A DNA stretch of 64,000 bases from Chloroflexota bacterium (GCA_018650845.1 JABIFF010000022.1:144825-208824); one strand, 5' to 3'. Positions 52,875 to 62,378 are shown, numbered from the stretch's first letter. Notes: generated from the letters alone by a model not told the origin. Made by a program: numbers and translations.

Positions 52875-54023
52875 CTAAACGTCGGCTGGCGACATATCTT
52901 CGGCGTTCCAGCTTCCAGTGTTTTCTTTGTAATCGGCATTTCCAGCGCCTTCAGCCGGAATAAACGGTCGCTCTGCGAATACCGATTCGTCCAAGTCAGT
53001 TCCAAGTCCCGGAGCTGTTGGCAGTTCGAAGTAGCCATCTTTCAGCGTCAGTGGAGTCGTCTGCACCTTGTCGTGCCACGGCATATCTCGAGCCGTCTCC
53101 AAAATTAGGAAATTAGGGACAGTCGCACACACGTGCATTGAAGCCGCAGTTGCGATCGGACCGTTCGGGTTGTGAGGAGCGAATTTGATGTATTCAATTT
53201 CAGCCATCTGGGCGATCTTTTTGATCTCAGAAATACCGCCTGTGTGAGCGATATCAGGCTGAATCACATCGGTCAATCGACGGTGCAAAATATCTCGGAA
53301 TCCATACCTGAAGAACAGGCGCTCTCCGGTAGCAATATCCATGTTGTGCCCCGCTGAACGTATCTGTTCCATCGCATCAAGATTGTCTGGCGGAACTGGC
53401 TCTTCGAAGAACTTAATATTGAACTCTTCCACTGCCGCCATTTGGCGATTCGCCACTGAAGGACGTGACCGACCATGGTTGTCGATCATTATTTCCATGT
53501 CGGGTCCAAGATGCTCACGCATCGATTTGATCTTCTCGTGGAGATCGTCGACGACGTCTTTCTCGTGGAACGCCTTTTTGCCCAGATCCCAGCCACCGGT
53601 CTTGAACGCAGTGAAGCCCTGATCGACTGCATCCCAGCCACCTCGTAGATCGCCAGCGTGTGTGTACGCTCGGACTCGGTCACGAACTGCTCCACCTAGC
53701 ATTTTGTATACAGGTAGGTTGTAGATCTTTCCTGTGACGTCCCAAAGTGCGATATCGATAGCCGCCATCGCTGAGCCCATCACAACTCCACCACGCCAGA
53801 AGCCGTGGCGATACATGATCTGCCAGTTGCGTTCGATCTGAGTTGGGTCACGACCAATTAGTCGCTCAGAAAGAGTCTTGATTCCAGCCTCAACAGCTAG
53901 TTCGTGTCGTTCAAGCGTTCCTTCGCCCCAGCCGTGAACACCTTCATCGGTTTCAACTTTGCAGAAAACCCAGTTACGGTTTCCGCCCTTCATGATGAAC
54001 GTTTTAATATCGGTGATTTTCAT
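52875..54023 (-). CDS. Galactonate dehydratase-like enolase-superfamily enzyme
   Basis: A 382-residue acid-sugar dehydratase. The DxH motif MIDNHGRS gives metal Asp and catalytic His, as in D-galactonate dehydratase; the other metal ligands are Glu in FFEEPVPP and Glu in ATGERLF; the late His is in FAPHNPNGP. The N-terminus MKITDIKTFIMKGG is typical. All three expected metal ligands are present, unlike in the enolase at 15864. Likely dehydrates D-galactonate or a relative in the cytoplasm. It stands beside a HAD gene and an MFS gene. Confidence 0.9.
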   Translation of the reverse strand: MKITDIKTFIMKGGNRNWVFCKVETDEGVHGWGEGTLERHELAVEAGIKTLSERLIGRDPTQIERNWQIMYRHGFWRGGVVMGSAMAAIDIALWDVTGKIYNLPVYKMLGGAVRDRVRAYTHAGDLRGGWDAVDQGFTAFKTGGWDLGKKAFHEKDVVDDLHEKIKSMREHLGPDMEIMIDNHGRSRPSVANRQMAAVEEFNIKFFEEPVPPDNLDAMEQIRSAGHNMDIATGERLFFRYGFRDILHRRLTDVIQPDIAHTGGISEIKKIAQMAEIEYIKFAPHNPNGPIATAASMHVCATVPNFLILETARDMPWHDKVQTTPLTLKDGYFELPTAPGLGTDLDESVFAERPFIPAEGAGNADYKENTGSWNAEDMSPADV

Positions 54024-54151
54024 TTGTTTTTACTTAGGAGTTGATCGCTGCTTGAGTCGACAACGCTAGGAAGGCCGGTAGGCCATGCAAGTTAGATTCA
54101 GCGGCATTTTATGCCTGAATTTGAGCGCTCGATACCCACTGTATGTGACGA

Positions 54152-55366
54152 CTAAAGGTCTTTTACCCGAGGATAAATCAGCATCGTAAGGGCGACCACG
54201 GCGAGACAACCCGCCGATAGCAGCAGATAGCCCGAACTCACACCATGCCTATCGGCTACGTACCCAGCTGCAATACCTGCAGCAGGCGAGAGAGCGGTAT
54301 CAAGCAGGGTCGCCGAGATTATTCGTCCGCGTAATCGATCTGGCGCAACTTCCATCAAGGTAGCGCTGTTACCAGCCCTAAACAGAGTTTGCGAAACACC
54401 GATCCAAATAATCAGCGGGAAAGTCATCCACAGATAATTCGCTCCGGCGAATCCGAGCAAGGCAAGACCATAGGAAGTGGCTGAAAACAACATCAGCTTC
54501 CCTTTGTATGAAACGTTCCTACGAGATGCGATGAACAGTCCACCGCTCAATCCACCAATCGCTCCCACAGATGTCAGAACACCCATCAGAGCAATTCCCT
54601 GTCCGAACTCTTCTTCAACCAATTGAGGAAGCAGAACTTGATGCGAGAACCCAATCGCCAACGGTCCTAAGCCGAGTAGCACCAGAGCCAAAATCACTCG
54701 ATGCCGACCTATGAACACAAACCCTTCGATAAGTTGCGATATAGGATTTCCTTTGGGTCTACCCGACGCAATATTGGGAATAGCGATCTTGGTAGTCGTA
54801 AACATCACGACAGCGAACGCTCCTGCCGACCACACATAGGCCCAACCAACGTCGGTAGCTGCGATTAGAAGTGCGATTAGTGCCGGCCCACCAAGCCGAG
54901 TGCTATTGATAGCAATCGAGTTCAGCGACATGGCGTTCATCATGTCTTTTTTGTCGACCAAGTTCGGAATGATCGAAGTTCGAACTGGCTGATTCATCGC
55001 CATTCCGGCACCAAGGCCGAACGCAAGTACGTAGACGTGCCACAGTTCAACTACACCAGCGAGCAATAGTGCCGCCATGATGACGTGCATCAGGAACGTC
55101 CATGCCTGAATGATCATCAGCAGCTTGCGACGATCGAATCGATCGGCAGCTACCCCACCGATCAAGCCTAGTATCAGCATTGGAACAGCACGGGCTACTA
55201 GCACTGATGCCACTGAAGTTGAAGATCCGGTCAGATCCCACACTAGCCACGAGCGCGCAACCATATCGGCGTGCATGGCGGTCGCAGAGAGCAATTGACC
55301 GAACCATAGGTAGCGGAAGTTGCGATTATTCAGAGATCGGAATGCAGCTGCGAGGGTGCTTGGCAT
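54152..55366 (-). CDS. MFS transporter (EntS-like exporter type)
   Basis: A 404-residue, 12-helix transporter of the MFS_3/enterobactin-exporter-like group. RNFRYLWFGQLLSATAMH is the typical start, GGVAADRFDRRKLLM the loop 2-3 motif, and DRLRGRIISATLLDT the mid-protein repeat of it. Such proteins export small molecules, substrate unknown. I use the ATG at 55366 because it removes 48 untypical residues and the overlap with the upstream gene. Confidence 0.88.
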   Translation of the reverse strand: MPSTLAAAFRSLNNRNFRYLWFGQLLSATAMHADMVARSWLVWDLTGSSTSVASVLVARAVPMLILGLIGGVAADRFDRRKLLMIIQAWTFLMHVIMAALLLAGVVELWHVYVLAFGLGAGMAMNQPVRTSIIPNLVDKKDMMNAMSLNSIAINSTRLGGPALIALLIAATDVGWAYVWSAGAFAVVMFTTTKIAIPNIASGRPKGNPISQLIEGFVFIGRHRVILALVLLGLGPLAIGFSHQVLLPQLVEEEFGQGIALMGVLTSVGAIGGLSGGLFIASRRNVSYKGKLMLFSATSYGLALLGFAGANYLWMTFPLIIWIGVSQTLFRAGNSATLMEVAPDRLRGRIISATLLDTALSPAAGIAAGYVADRHGVSSGYLLLSAGCLAVVALTMLIYPRVKDL

Positions 55367-55467
55367 CAACCTAGAGATTTTCCCCTGGGACGCCGTTTGG
55401 TCTGTTGCCTGCTTGTTGCTCAATACGGGCGCAGTATATGCCTGCGTTGTACCAACAAGAGTGGCAG

Positions 55468-56196
55468 TTACTCGCTGTCGAGATCGATTGGCGAATGAAT
55501 CGCCTGCCAACCCTCTAATTCAAGCGACCGAACTGAATTAAGGCTAATTCCAAGAGCATCGGCGGTATCCGATGGCGTAGCCGATGCGCCGTTCAGCAGA
55601 CCCAGCCTGTGCTGCATCACATTTCGATGGGCATCGGGCAGCGTGCCTACAGCGTTGTTTGAGAACTTTTTGGCGATATCGCCCGGAATCGAACGAGAGT
55701 GACCATCGGCAGCGCGAAATAGTCGATCCATCATCTTTGTTCGACCCATAGCCATCAGGCGCTTGAATGACATATCAGAAAGTCGAGAGTTCTCAGACGC
55801 AAGCTGCACCGAATCGTCCTGAGCCACACCTTCAAGACAAAGCCAACCCTCGCGTGATCCGCCCGTCCTTAACCCATGAATCGCCAACCGCCACGATCCT
55901 TCATCACTCGATACGAGTAGATCACGAAGCAACTGAATCGCCTTCAACGACCCAATTTTTCCAAGTTCATGAGCAGCACTGACTCTCTCTGAAATTACTC
56001 TGCTAGAAAGTTTAGCCCGAAGCCTAGCGAGCACCTCTTCACCTGAACCACTCAGTTCTTCGGCGACCCTTCGCAGATGTGCGCCTTCAGACTCGCTCGA
56101 TGTCTTGCTGAGGCGAGTTATTCCCGATGTCTCCGCGGTGGGCGGATTGAACGATGTATCGGCTGGATAATTATTCTTTGGAGTGGAATTAGTCAT
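55468..56196 (-). CDS. HEAT-repeat protein with sigma-70 region 4-like C-terminus
   Basis: A 242-residue soluble protein. Residues about 60-125 form HEAT-like helical repeats (SERVSAAHELGKIGSLKAIQ). The C-terminal 50 residues (LPDAHRNVMQHRLGLLNG, then ALGISLNSVRSLELEG) follow the sigma-70 region 4 pattern: an RLGL helix, then a helix-turn-helix ending where sigma factors have RVRQIE. No region 2 is present, so it is not a sigma factor. It may be an adaptor that contacts RNA polymerase or a -35-like site. I know of no described family with this layout. It is divergent from the receiver gene at 56415. Confidence 0.65.
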   Translation of the reverse strand: MTNSTPKNNYPADTSFNPPTAETSGITRLSKTSSESEGAHLRRVAEELSGSGEEVLARLRAKLSSRVISERVSAAHELGKIGSLKAIQLLRDLLVSSDEGSWRLAIHGLRTGGSREGWLCLEGVAQDDSVQLASENSRLSDMSFKRLMAMGRTKMMDRLFRAADGHSRSIPGDIAKKFSNNAVGTLPDAHRNVMQHRLGLLNGASATPSDTADALGISLNSVRSLELEGWQAIHSPIDLDSE

Positions 56197-56228
56197 AGTG
56201 CGGATGGAATTCTACCTATGAAGTTGCC

Positions 56229-56244
56229 CACGAACCGGTTCGTG
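56229..56244. promoter_or_regulatory. Perfect 16-bp palindrome in a divergent promoter region
   Basis: CACGAACCGGTTCGTG reads identically on both strands. It lies 33 bp before the HEAT/sigma-like gene and about 170 bp before the receiver gene, a good place for an operator controlling both. Confidence 0.55.
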
Positions 56245-56414
56245 TGGAGCTTCCCCCAGTGTCCATTCCGAGAAACACGCGACCTCGGTTGTGAGTTAAC
56301 CCCAAGACGATCAGGTGCAGACCTACTGCTTGGTTCATTACAAACAAGAATAGATTTGATTCATCAGATACACCGGCTCCCGACTCAACGGGATTCGGCA
56401 ACCAGAACGAAAGT

Positions 56415-56870
56415 ATGGATACAGCGACCATGGGCGAGATAGTCGATTTTTTCCAGTCATCACCAACAGCAGACATTGAAGCAATTTCGGTACTGCTAGT
56501 GGACGATCAGCCGGTTTTCCGCAACGTAGCCCGCTCGGTACTAGAGCGAGACGGCGCTTGTGAAGTAATCGGTGAAGCTACCGATGGCATGCACGCTCTC
56601 GAAATGATGAGCAGCCTGAACCCAGACATCGTTGTTATGGACGTTCAGATGGGCGACATGAGCGGTGTTGAGGCAACTCGACGCATCCTAGCTCGACACC
56701 CGCAGGCCAACGTTGTGCTCACAAGCATGGGTTCCGATTCTGAGTACCCAACACTTGCACGAGAAATCGGCGCACGTGGATTCGTTCCAAAGCGAAACCT
56801 AAACGTTTCGATGCTCCGCAGCCTAGTTGGCGGTGGACCTTCTGGCGGAAACGACGCTATCGCTGCGTAA
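56415..56870 (+). CDS. Receiver-only response regulator (1)
   Basis: A 151-residue protein with an 18-residue N-terminal extension and one receiver domain. The acidic pair is in LLVDDQPVF, the phospho-accepting Asp in VVMDVQM, the Thr/Ser in VVLTSMGS and the Lys in FVPKRN. No output domain is present; the last 20 residues are Gly/Ala-rich. It closely resembles the second receiver at 58754. It is followed by a terminator and then the histidine kinase, so it likely receives phosphate from it. The ATG at 56430 is an alternative start. Confidence 0.88.
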   Translation: MDTATMGEIVDFFQSSPTADIEAISVLLVDDQPVFRNVARSVLERDGACEVIGEATDGMHALEMMSSLNPDIVVMDVQMGDMSGVEATRRILARHPQANVVLTSMGSDSEYPTLAREIGARGFVPKRNLNVSMLRSLVGGGPSGGNDAIAA

Positions 56871-56900
56871 GCGGTTCAGCGTTTTTATATGCAACGAAGG

Positions 56901-56925
56901 AAGTCCCGGTTTCGGGACTTTTTTT
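56901..56925 (+). terminator. Rho-independent terminator after the first receiver gene
   Basis: AAGTCCCG-GTTT-CGGGACTT followed by five more T residues. It separates the receiver from the kinase transcript. Confidence 0.85.
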
Positions 56926-57114
56926 CGTTAACTCACAGTTTCGATATTGAGCAGCGGCACTTGCTCCGAAAAAACCAGCGCGTAAAAACCCACAGGCAGT
57001 GTGAGTACCACGTCACTGACTTGTTTCGCAGATCAGCAATAACCTAACCGCACGCGAGCACTACGGCTGTATGAATCGAACCATCGAAATCACTCGCTCA
57101 CAATTGCAAATCTT

Positions 57115-58605
57115 ATGAATCAATCGGCTCCTGAATCTACATCGGCAACTGCCCGGGCTGTCTTCCAGAGCCCGCTAGTAATCGGCATCGTTGCAATTAC
57201 GGTTATGACTGGGGCAATCATTGCCTTCGGTTCGAGCCTGCTTCCGCAGAACGCACTGAACGGCATCAGCCAACGCCAGATCGAAGACCTCGATAGATTT
57301 GCGTCGGTGATTCACTATGGTGACGCCGAAATCACCGGTCTCGGTGCACGAGACCGCCTAAACACCGCCATTTCGTCGAGTTCGTTCGATTCACTGATGA
57401 AGCGCGGTATGTTCGGAGCAAACGCCCAGCGACTCGATCTCTACACACTCACTGGCGAGCCTCTATATGCAACCAGCGGTAAAGCTCCTGCTCTCGAAGG
57501 CGCAATGTTCACAGCTTTCGACGACGCTCGACATAATCAACCCGCCTCCATACACATGGAGCCCGACGCTTCAGCAAAGCGACTTGGCGCAAGAGTAAAT
57601 CTGCTTCAGACGTACAAGCTCATCTGGGATCAACCACCCGGAAACGGTCAAAGCGCCAGAACGCTTATGGTCGCCGCCATTACGACAAACGTAAATCGAG
57701 ATCTTGAAGTTGCAATACAAAGCGTTTGGATCATTGCTGGCGTGTTCAATGCCGGCATGATTTTCGTTCTAATCGTTCTCCACTGGGCGTCTGGCCGAGC
57801 TCAACGACGATTGGAACGTGCAAACAAGGCGCTCGAAGTTCAGAACGTGGCTGTTCGAGAATCTCGAGAACGCATGGTTCAGACCGCCGACAGCACGAAG
57901 CGAGCTATCGCCGAAGAGCTTCATGGCACGGTTCAATCGAAGTTATTCGCCGTTTGGATGCAGCTCGTTCAATTCCGAGAATCAACAGCCGAATCCATTC
58001 CTGAACAGCTGGATGAACTCGATAAGATCACCGTCGATCTCGACAACATCCGAGAAGACGATATTCGCGGCATTTCGCACCGACTCCACCCGAGCATTGT
58101 TCGAGTCGGAGCCGCAGTTGGCTTACGATCCCTAAGGAACTTCTACGAATCGATGGTTCCTGTCGAATTCGTAACCAACGACGCTGCCGCAGCGCTTGAA
58201 CCTGCCGGAACTTCTGTGGTTCCAGACAACGTACGACTTGGCGTTTACCGAATTGCTGAACTTGCTATGGGTAACGTAGCCAAGCACGCCAATGCAACGA
58301 TGTGTAAAGTCGGCTGGATCTACGATGAGACCAGTCAGAACCTCATCATGAGCGTTTCCGACGATGGCAAAGGCTTCGATCCAGCCAAGCTCCGTCAAAC
58401 TGGGCTAGGGATGGTCAACATCGGCGATTATGCCGACGCCATGAACGCTACGCTCGATATCAATTCGAGCCCTGGCGGTGGCACACAGCTAAAATTGGTT
58501 ATTCCTTTTATTGCACCTTTAACAGGGAAACTCTCTGCTGATCTCAGTTCAAATGAGGCCGTAAACTCGCTAGGCGAAAATGGCGAGCGCGCTTCTGCAG
58601 CATAG
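57115..58605 (+). CDS. Sensor histidine kinase (NarL/LiaS-type, HisKA_3-like)
   Basis: A 496-residue membrane kinase. One helix lies near 23-45, then an outside sensor domain of about 150 residues, then a second helix near 198-222. The phospho-acceptor helix is EELHGTVQSKL, the HisKA_3-type pattern. The ATPase domain has the N box ELAMGNVAKHA, G1 DDGKGFDP and G2 GLGMVNIG. Kinases of this class usually drive LuxR-type regulators, but here the flanking partners are receiver-only proteins. The signal sensed is unknown. Confidence 0.9.
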   Translation: MNQSAPESTSATARAVFQSPLVIGIVAITVMTGAIIAFGSSLLPQNALNGISQRQIEDLDRFASVIHYGDAEITGLGARDRLNTAISSSSFDSLMKRGMFGANAQRLDLYTLTGEPLYATSGKAPALEGAMFTAFDDARHNQPASIHMEPDASAKRLGARVNLLQTYKLIWDQPPGNGQSARTLMVAAITTNVNRDLEVAIQSVWIIAGVFNAGMIFVLIVLHWASGRAQRRLERANKALEVQNVAVRESRERMVQTADSTKRAIAEELHGTVQSKLFAVWMQLVQFRESTAESIPEQLDELDKITVDLDNIREDDIRGISHRLHPSIVRVGAAVGLRSLRNFYESMVPVEFVTNDAAAALEPAGTSVVPDNVRLGVYRIAELAMGNVAKHANATMCKVGWIYDETSQNLIMSVSDDGKGFDPAKLRQTGLGMVNIGDYADAMNATLDINSSPGGGTQLKLVIPFIAPLTGKLSADLSSNEAVNSLGENGERASAA

Positions 58606-58753
58606 GTTGCGGTGCACACCTAAAGGCCGACGCGCAAAATCCCTCAGGGTTAGTTAAACCTTCGGCTATTCACCTTCTACAGCCGGGTTTGTAGCATGGA
58701 GCTAGACCAAATCGAACAGCGCCAAATTCATCACGGCGCAGCGAGAGCAATCC

Positions 58754-59134
58754 ATGTACAGAGTTCTACTAATCGACGACCAGCCAATATTCCGCGACAT
58801 TATCCGAGCAATGCTAGATAAGGCCGGCGGGTTCGAGGTGGTTGCCGAACGAGAAGATGGAGCTCACGCTGCCAACACCTACCAGGAGATTCTTCCTGAC
58901 GCGGTGATCATGGACGTCCAGATGCCCCAGATGAACGGATTCGAGGCTGTTGGCACGATTCTTACTGAAGACCCACAGGCTGTAGTCGTTCTTACTTCCA
59001 TGAAGCAAGATGACGAGTACGAATCTCTGGCTCAAGAAGCTGGAGCCGCTGCGTTCTACCCAAAACGCCACTTGGACGTTGAAGTAGTACGAGATCTTAT
59101 CGAGAAGCGTCACCAGCAGGTTCTGGCTGCTTAG
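58754..59134 (+). CDS. Receiver-only response regulator (2)
   Basis: A 126-residue single receiver domain (LLIDDQPIFRDI, VIMDVQMPQMNGFEA, VVLTSMKQD, FYPKRHLD) with no output domain. It shares LTSM and PKR details with the receiver at 56415, pointing to a common partner, most likely the kinase between them. Its 3' end overlaps the convergent EamA gene by 38 bp. Confidence 0.9.
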   Translation: MYRVLLIDDQPIFRDIIRAMLDKAGGFEVVAEREDGAHAANTYQEILPDAVIMDVQMPQMNGFEAVGTILTEDPQAVVVLTSMKQDDEYESLAQEAGAAAFYPKRHLDVEVVRDLIEKRHQQVLAA

Positions 59135-60077
59135 TCTTAGGCTTACCACGGCGCTGAGCTAGCGCCGAACCGACTACGACTAATACCGCGCCAACGTACA
59201 GCTCGCCGCCAATAGATTCGCCAAGAATCCACCAGCTGAACAGCACGCCGAATATCGGCTGGCTAAGCGAAAGCACCGTCACTCTCGAAGGCAGATACCT
59301 CTTCAGTAGCCATGTTTGGCCGATGAAGCCCAAGCCTGCGATCAGTACGCCTGTGTAGAACAGCGCAACTACTAGCTTCGTCGTAACAGTAAACGCCTCG
59401 TCGCCTTCGAATATCAGGCTGGCTATCACGAACGCCGTGATGCCAAATATGCTCTGAGCCATCAAAAGTTTGTGCTGAGCGATTCCCTGACCCAACTGCG
59501 ACAAAAAGACTTGCCGACCACCGAGCAGCATCGCCGATACCAGCAGCAACAGATCGCCAATAAGGAAATCTGAACTGGAATCAACGAATCCTTTGTAGAA
59601 CACGGCAACAACGCCGCCGTACGCCACCAGAGTTCCGAATGTTCTAGAACGAGACATTCGATCGCCCGGAACGAAGAAGTGAGCAAACACACCTGTCCAC
59701 AGTGGAAATGTAGTTGTCACCACAACAGCATGCCCCGCCGATGTGTAATCCTGCCCAATGTTCATGAATGCAAGCTGAACTGTGAACAAAATCCCCAAAA
59801 GAATCAGAGGTACCCACTCGCGTTTCTGGATTCTGAACGACTGGCGAGTGGCGAGCGCGTATATGAGTACGACTACCGCCCCAAGAATGAAGCGTAAATA
59901 GCCGAGTCGTAGCGGCCCTGCATCTGCGAGCCCAGCCTTGTTCGCAACGGGATTTCCTGCCCACATGGTTGCGAGCAGCAGTGCGAATGTTCCTGCTTTT
60001 AGCGAAAGTGGCTGTCGCAGGTCTTTTGCTGGAATTTTTCTGGATTCTGGCGAGCTTTCAGGAGGAGTTGAACTCAT
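59097..60077 (-). CDS. EamA-family (DMT) transporter
   Basis: A 326-residue, ten-helix drug/metabolite transporter with two EamA repeats (about 25-160 and 175-310). ATMWAGNPVANKAGL and the GSALAQRRGK end are typical. Such proteins export amino acids or other small metabolites. It is the last gene of a three-gene minus-strand operon (aminotransferase, hydrolase, transporter) with gaps of 18 and 6 bp, which suggests export or uptake of an amino compound handled by the aminotransferase. Both soluble ends are short. Confidence 0.88.
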   Translation of the reverse strand: MSSTPPESSPESRKIPAKDLRQPLSLKAGTFALLLATMWAGNPVANKAGLADAGPLRLGYLRFILGAVVVLIYALATRQSFRIQKREWVPLILLGILFTVQLAFMNIGQDYTSAGHAVVVTTTFPLWTGVFAHFFVPGDRMSRSRTFGTLVAYGGVVAVFYKGFVDSSSDFLIGDLLLLVSAMLLGGRQVFLSQLGQGIAQHKLLMAQSIFGITAFVIASLIFEGDEAFTVTTKLVVALFYTGVLIAGLGFIGQTWLLKRYLPSRVTVLSLSQPIFGVLFSWWILGESIGGELYVGAVLVVVGSALAQRRGKPKTKQPEPAGDASR

Positions 60078-60083
60078 ATGCGG

Positions 60084-61232
60084 TTAGTTGGAACCCACTG
60101 CCTGAGCCGCGAGATCAACCACACCAGCAACGTCTTCACACCATCTCGTAACCACTACCAGATCCTTCTCAGGATCAATAATCACGCAGTTTCCGCCAGC
60201 TCCTGAAGCCGAAAATGTCGATTCAGAAGCGTTCTTGCCGTAGCGAACGCCGCCACTGTTGAGCCACCACATGTAGCCATACTGATCGTTCTGATCACAC
60301 GGCACAGTCATCATGTCGATCCACTTCTCAGAGACGAGCTGCTTGCCGCCCCATCGACCACGGTTCAGATAAAGCATGCCGAATCTGGCGTGATCGAGAG
60401 TATCGACCCACAGGCCGCCGCCCCAGTGAGCGCCGCCTGACACCGATTCGGTGACAAAACCATCGAGATTCACTACAGAATGATCGTCGTAGCCGTGCCA
60501 TTCCCAAGTGCCTGATGATCCTATCTGGCTCATTACTTCTCGTTCGAGAACGTCTGGGAGCGGCTCGCCCCAAACTGCCAGCAGCGCTAAAGCGGTTCGA
60601 TTCACTCGAACGTCGTTGTATTCCCAGTGGCCACCGGGAGCTTTTCGCTCGCGCCGACCCGAATCGCCAGTAGCACCCATGCCTTCAGGATCGAGATTAC
60701 GGTTCCAATCGACGATATCGGGCTTGGTGTAGAGCGTTCCTTCCCATTCAGACGTCTGCTGAAGAAGGTGCTCCCAAGTTATTCCACGGTTTTGATCAGT
60801 ATCGAAACCGTCGATAGTCTCGCCAGAAGCGTTCATCGTGAGAGATTTACCAGATTCGTACCCAAGAACGGGATCTTTTGGGCTTTTGATCATGCCTTTA
60901 TCGAACGCAAGCCCCGCCATAGTGGCGACATAACTCTTAGTTGCGCTAAACGTGAGATCGACTCGTTCGATATCACCCCATTCAGCAACGATGTAGCCAT
61001 CTTTGATCACAACACCAGCCGGACCGCCACGATCTTTGAACGGGCCAAGCTTTTCAGCCCATTCGGGAGCATCGTCACCGACATTTCCGTGTCGAATGTC
61101 GATTGGCCACTTAATTTCGTTGTCTTTGGCGAACTGAACAGCCTCGTCTAGCTTCGCCTGATTAACACCAAGCGAAGCTGCGTCACGACGTTCCCATTCG
61201 CCCTTAGGAGGGAGATACAAATCTTTTGTCAT
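60084..61232 (-). CDS. Beta-lactamase-fold serine hydrolase (class C type)
   Basis: A 382-residue penicillin-binding-protein/esterase-like hydrolase. The nucleophile motif is SATKSYV (Ser-x2-Lys), with the second catalytic Tyr in HWEYNDVRVN. The later SASGAGGNCVII may form the third wall of the site in place of KTG. No signal peptide is visible, so a cytoplasmic amidase or esterase is more likely than antibiotic hydrolysis; its operon with an aminotransferase and exporter supports small-molecule work. Confidence 0.88.
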   Translation of the reverse strand: MTKDLYLPPKGEWERRDAASLGVNQAKLDEAVQFAKDNEIKWPIDIRHGNVGDDAPEWAEKLGPFKDRGGPAGVVIKDGYIVAEWGDIERVDLTFSATKSYVATMAGLAFDKGMIKSPKDPVLGYESGKSLTMNASGETIDGFDTDQNRGITWEHLLQQTSEWEGTLYTKPDIVDWNRNLDPEGMGATGDSGRRERKAPGGHWEYNDVRVNRTALALLAVWGEPLPDVLEREVMSQIGSSGTWEWHGYDDHSVVNLDGFVTESVSGGAHWGGGLWVDTLDHARFGMLYLNRGRWGGKQLVSEKWIDMMTVPCDQNDQYGYMWWLNSGGVRYGKNASESTFSASGAGGNCVIIDPEKDLVVVTRWCEDVAGVVDLAAQAVGSN

Positions 61233-61250
61233 ACTCAGGTGTTTCTCGCC

Positions 61251-62186
61251 CTAGTCTTCTAGCCGTTTGAGGTACTGGCCGAGCCAGTCGTACTCAACGA
61301 AATCGACGTATTCGTTCATAAGAGCCTTCGTGATTGGTCCAGCTGCCGAACCGTCACCGATTTGACGACCTTGGAACGATCGAACTCCGCAAATGCAGAG
61401 TGAAGTCGAAGTTAGGAAGATTTCATCAGCAGTCATAGCGTCGAACAGGTCGATATCTTTGGTCACTACCTCAATATCCAGCCGTTCAGCCATCTCAATA
61501 GCCGTCTCACGAGATATTCCGCCAAGAACGTACTGCTCCTGAGGGGTGTAGATAACGCCGTTTTTGATCGTGAATATGTTCGATCCGATGCCTTCCGTGA
61601 GGAACCCACGGGTATCGAGAAGAATCGCCCACGCCTCTGGATCCTGCGCCTTAGCTTCCATATCGGCCATGATCAAGTTCAAATAGTTGTGCGACTTGGC
61701 TCGCGGGCTAAGTGCCTCAGGCGGTGTTCGTCGAACTGAAGGAACGAGAACGTCCATGCCGTCTTTGTAGAGTCGAGCACGAGGCTTCAAAGGAAGCGGA
61801 GCGCACTCGATGATCACGTTTGGACCGCCAGCGGTCTCCCACATATCGCCACCAACCAGATCGACTCCACGCGAAACACGCTGCCCAACCCAGAAATCGT
61901 CGTCAGGGCCTAGAAGGTGCAAGTTCGCCTCTAGTACCTCTTTCGACTTTGCGACCATCTCTTCCTGGCTCATGCCGGGGTCGATATCGATGTACTTCAG
62001 CGAATCGTAGAAACGCTTGATGTGCGTCTCGAGCTTAAAAATCTTGTGGCCAAACGTGCGAGTCATGTCGAATACGGCATCGCCGTACTTGAATCCACGA
62101 TCACGGAACGGCACTTTGACGTCGGATTCGGGCATTATTTCGCCGTTGAAGTAGGCGACTCGTTCGCCCTCACGTGCAGTAGTCAT
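61251..62186 (-). CDS. Class IV aminotransferase (branched-chain/D-amino-acid type)
   Basis: A 311-residue PLP enzyme of fold type IV, as in branched-chain aminotransferase IlvE and D-alanine transaminase. VPFRDRGFKYGDAVFDM is the N-terminal pattern; the PLP lysine lies in RAKSHNYLNLIM; FLTEGIGSNIF and TSTSLCICGV complete it. Amino group donor and acceptor are unknown. First gene of the operon with the beta-lactamase-fold hydrolase and EamA transporter. A 298-bp gap upstream holds only an AT-rich tract and short repeats. Confidence 0.9.
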   Translation of the reverse strand: MTTAREGERVAYFNGEIMPESDVKVPFRDRGFKYGDAVFDMTRTFGHKIFKLETHIKRFYDSLKYIDIDPGMSQEEMVAKSKEVLEANLHLLGPDDDFWVGQRVSRGVDLVGGDMWETAGGPNVIIECAPLPLKPRARLYKDGMDVLVPSVRRTPPEALSPRAKSHNYLNLIMADMEAKAQDPEAWAILLDTRGFLTEGIGSNIFTIKNGVIYTPQEQYVLGGISRETAIEMAERLDIEVVTKDIDLFDAMTADEIFLTSTSLCICGVRSFQGRQIGDGSAAGPITKALMNEYVDFVEYDWLGQYLKRLED

Positions 62187-62348
62187 TGCTAGTTACATCC
62201 CAATTGTCGGTAATTGCGGTGAAGTTCGACTCCAGGACGTTTACCAGTTCGCCGAAGCGGGGCAGCTTCAGGACGGACGCCTCATGCCCCTCTAAAACCG
62301 GGACGCCGCGATGCTACGCCTCATGTACGTGTGCGTATAGTTCCACAC

Positions 62349-62378
62349 TGTATATATGTATAAATATATGTATGTATG
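62349..62378. repeat. AT-rich alternating tract
   Basis: TGTATATATGTATAAATATATGTATGTATG is a 30-bp low-complexity tract in the gap upstream of the class IV aminotransferase. It may be a promoter or easily melted region. The same gap has a direct repeat ACGCCTCATG (two copies). Confidence 0.4.

Noticed and set aside
55367-55510. N-terminal extension of the MFS transporter
   Set aside because: It overlaps the upstream gene and is not typical of the family, whose start matches the ATG at 55366.
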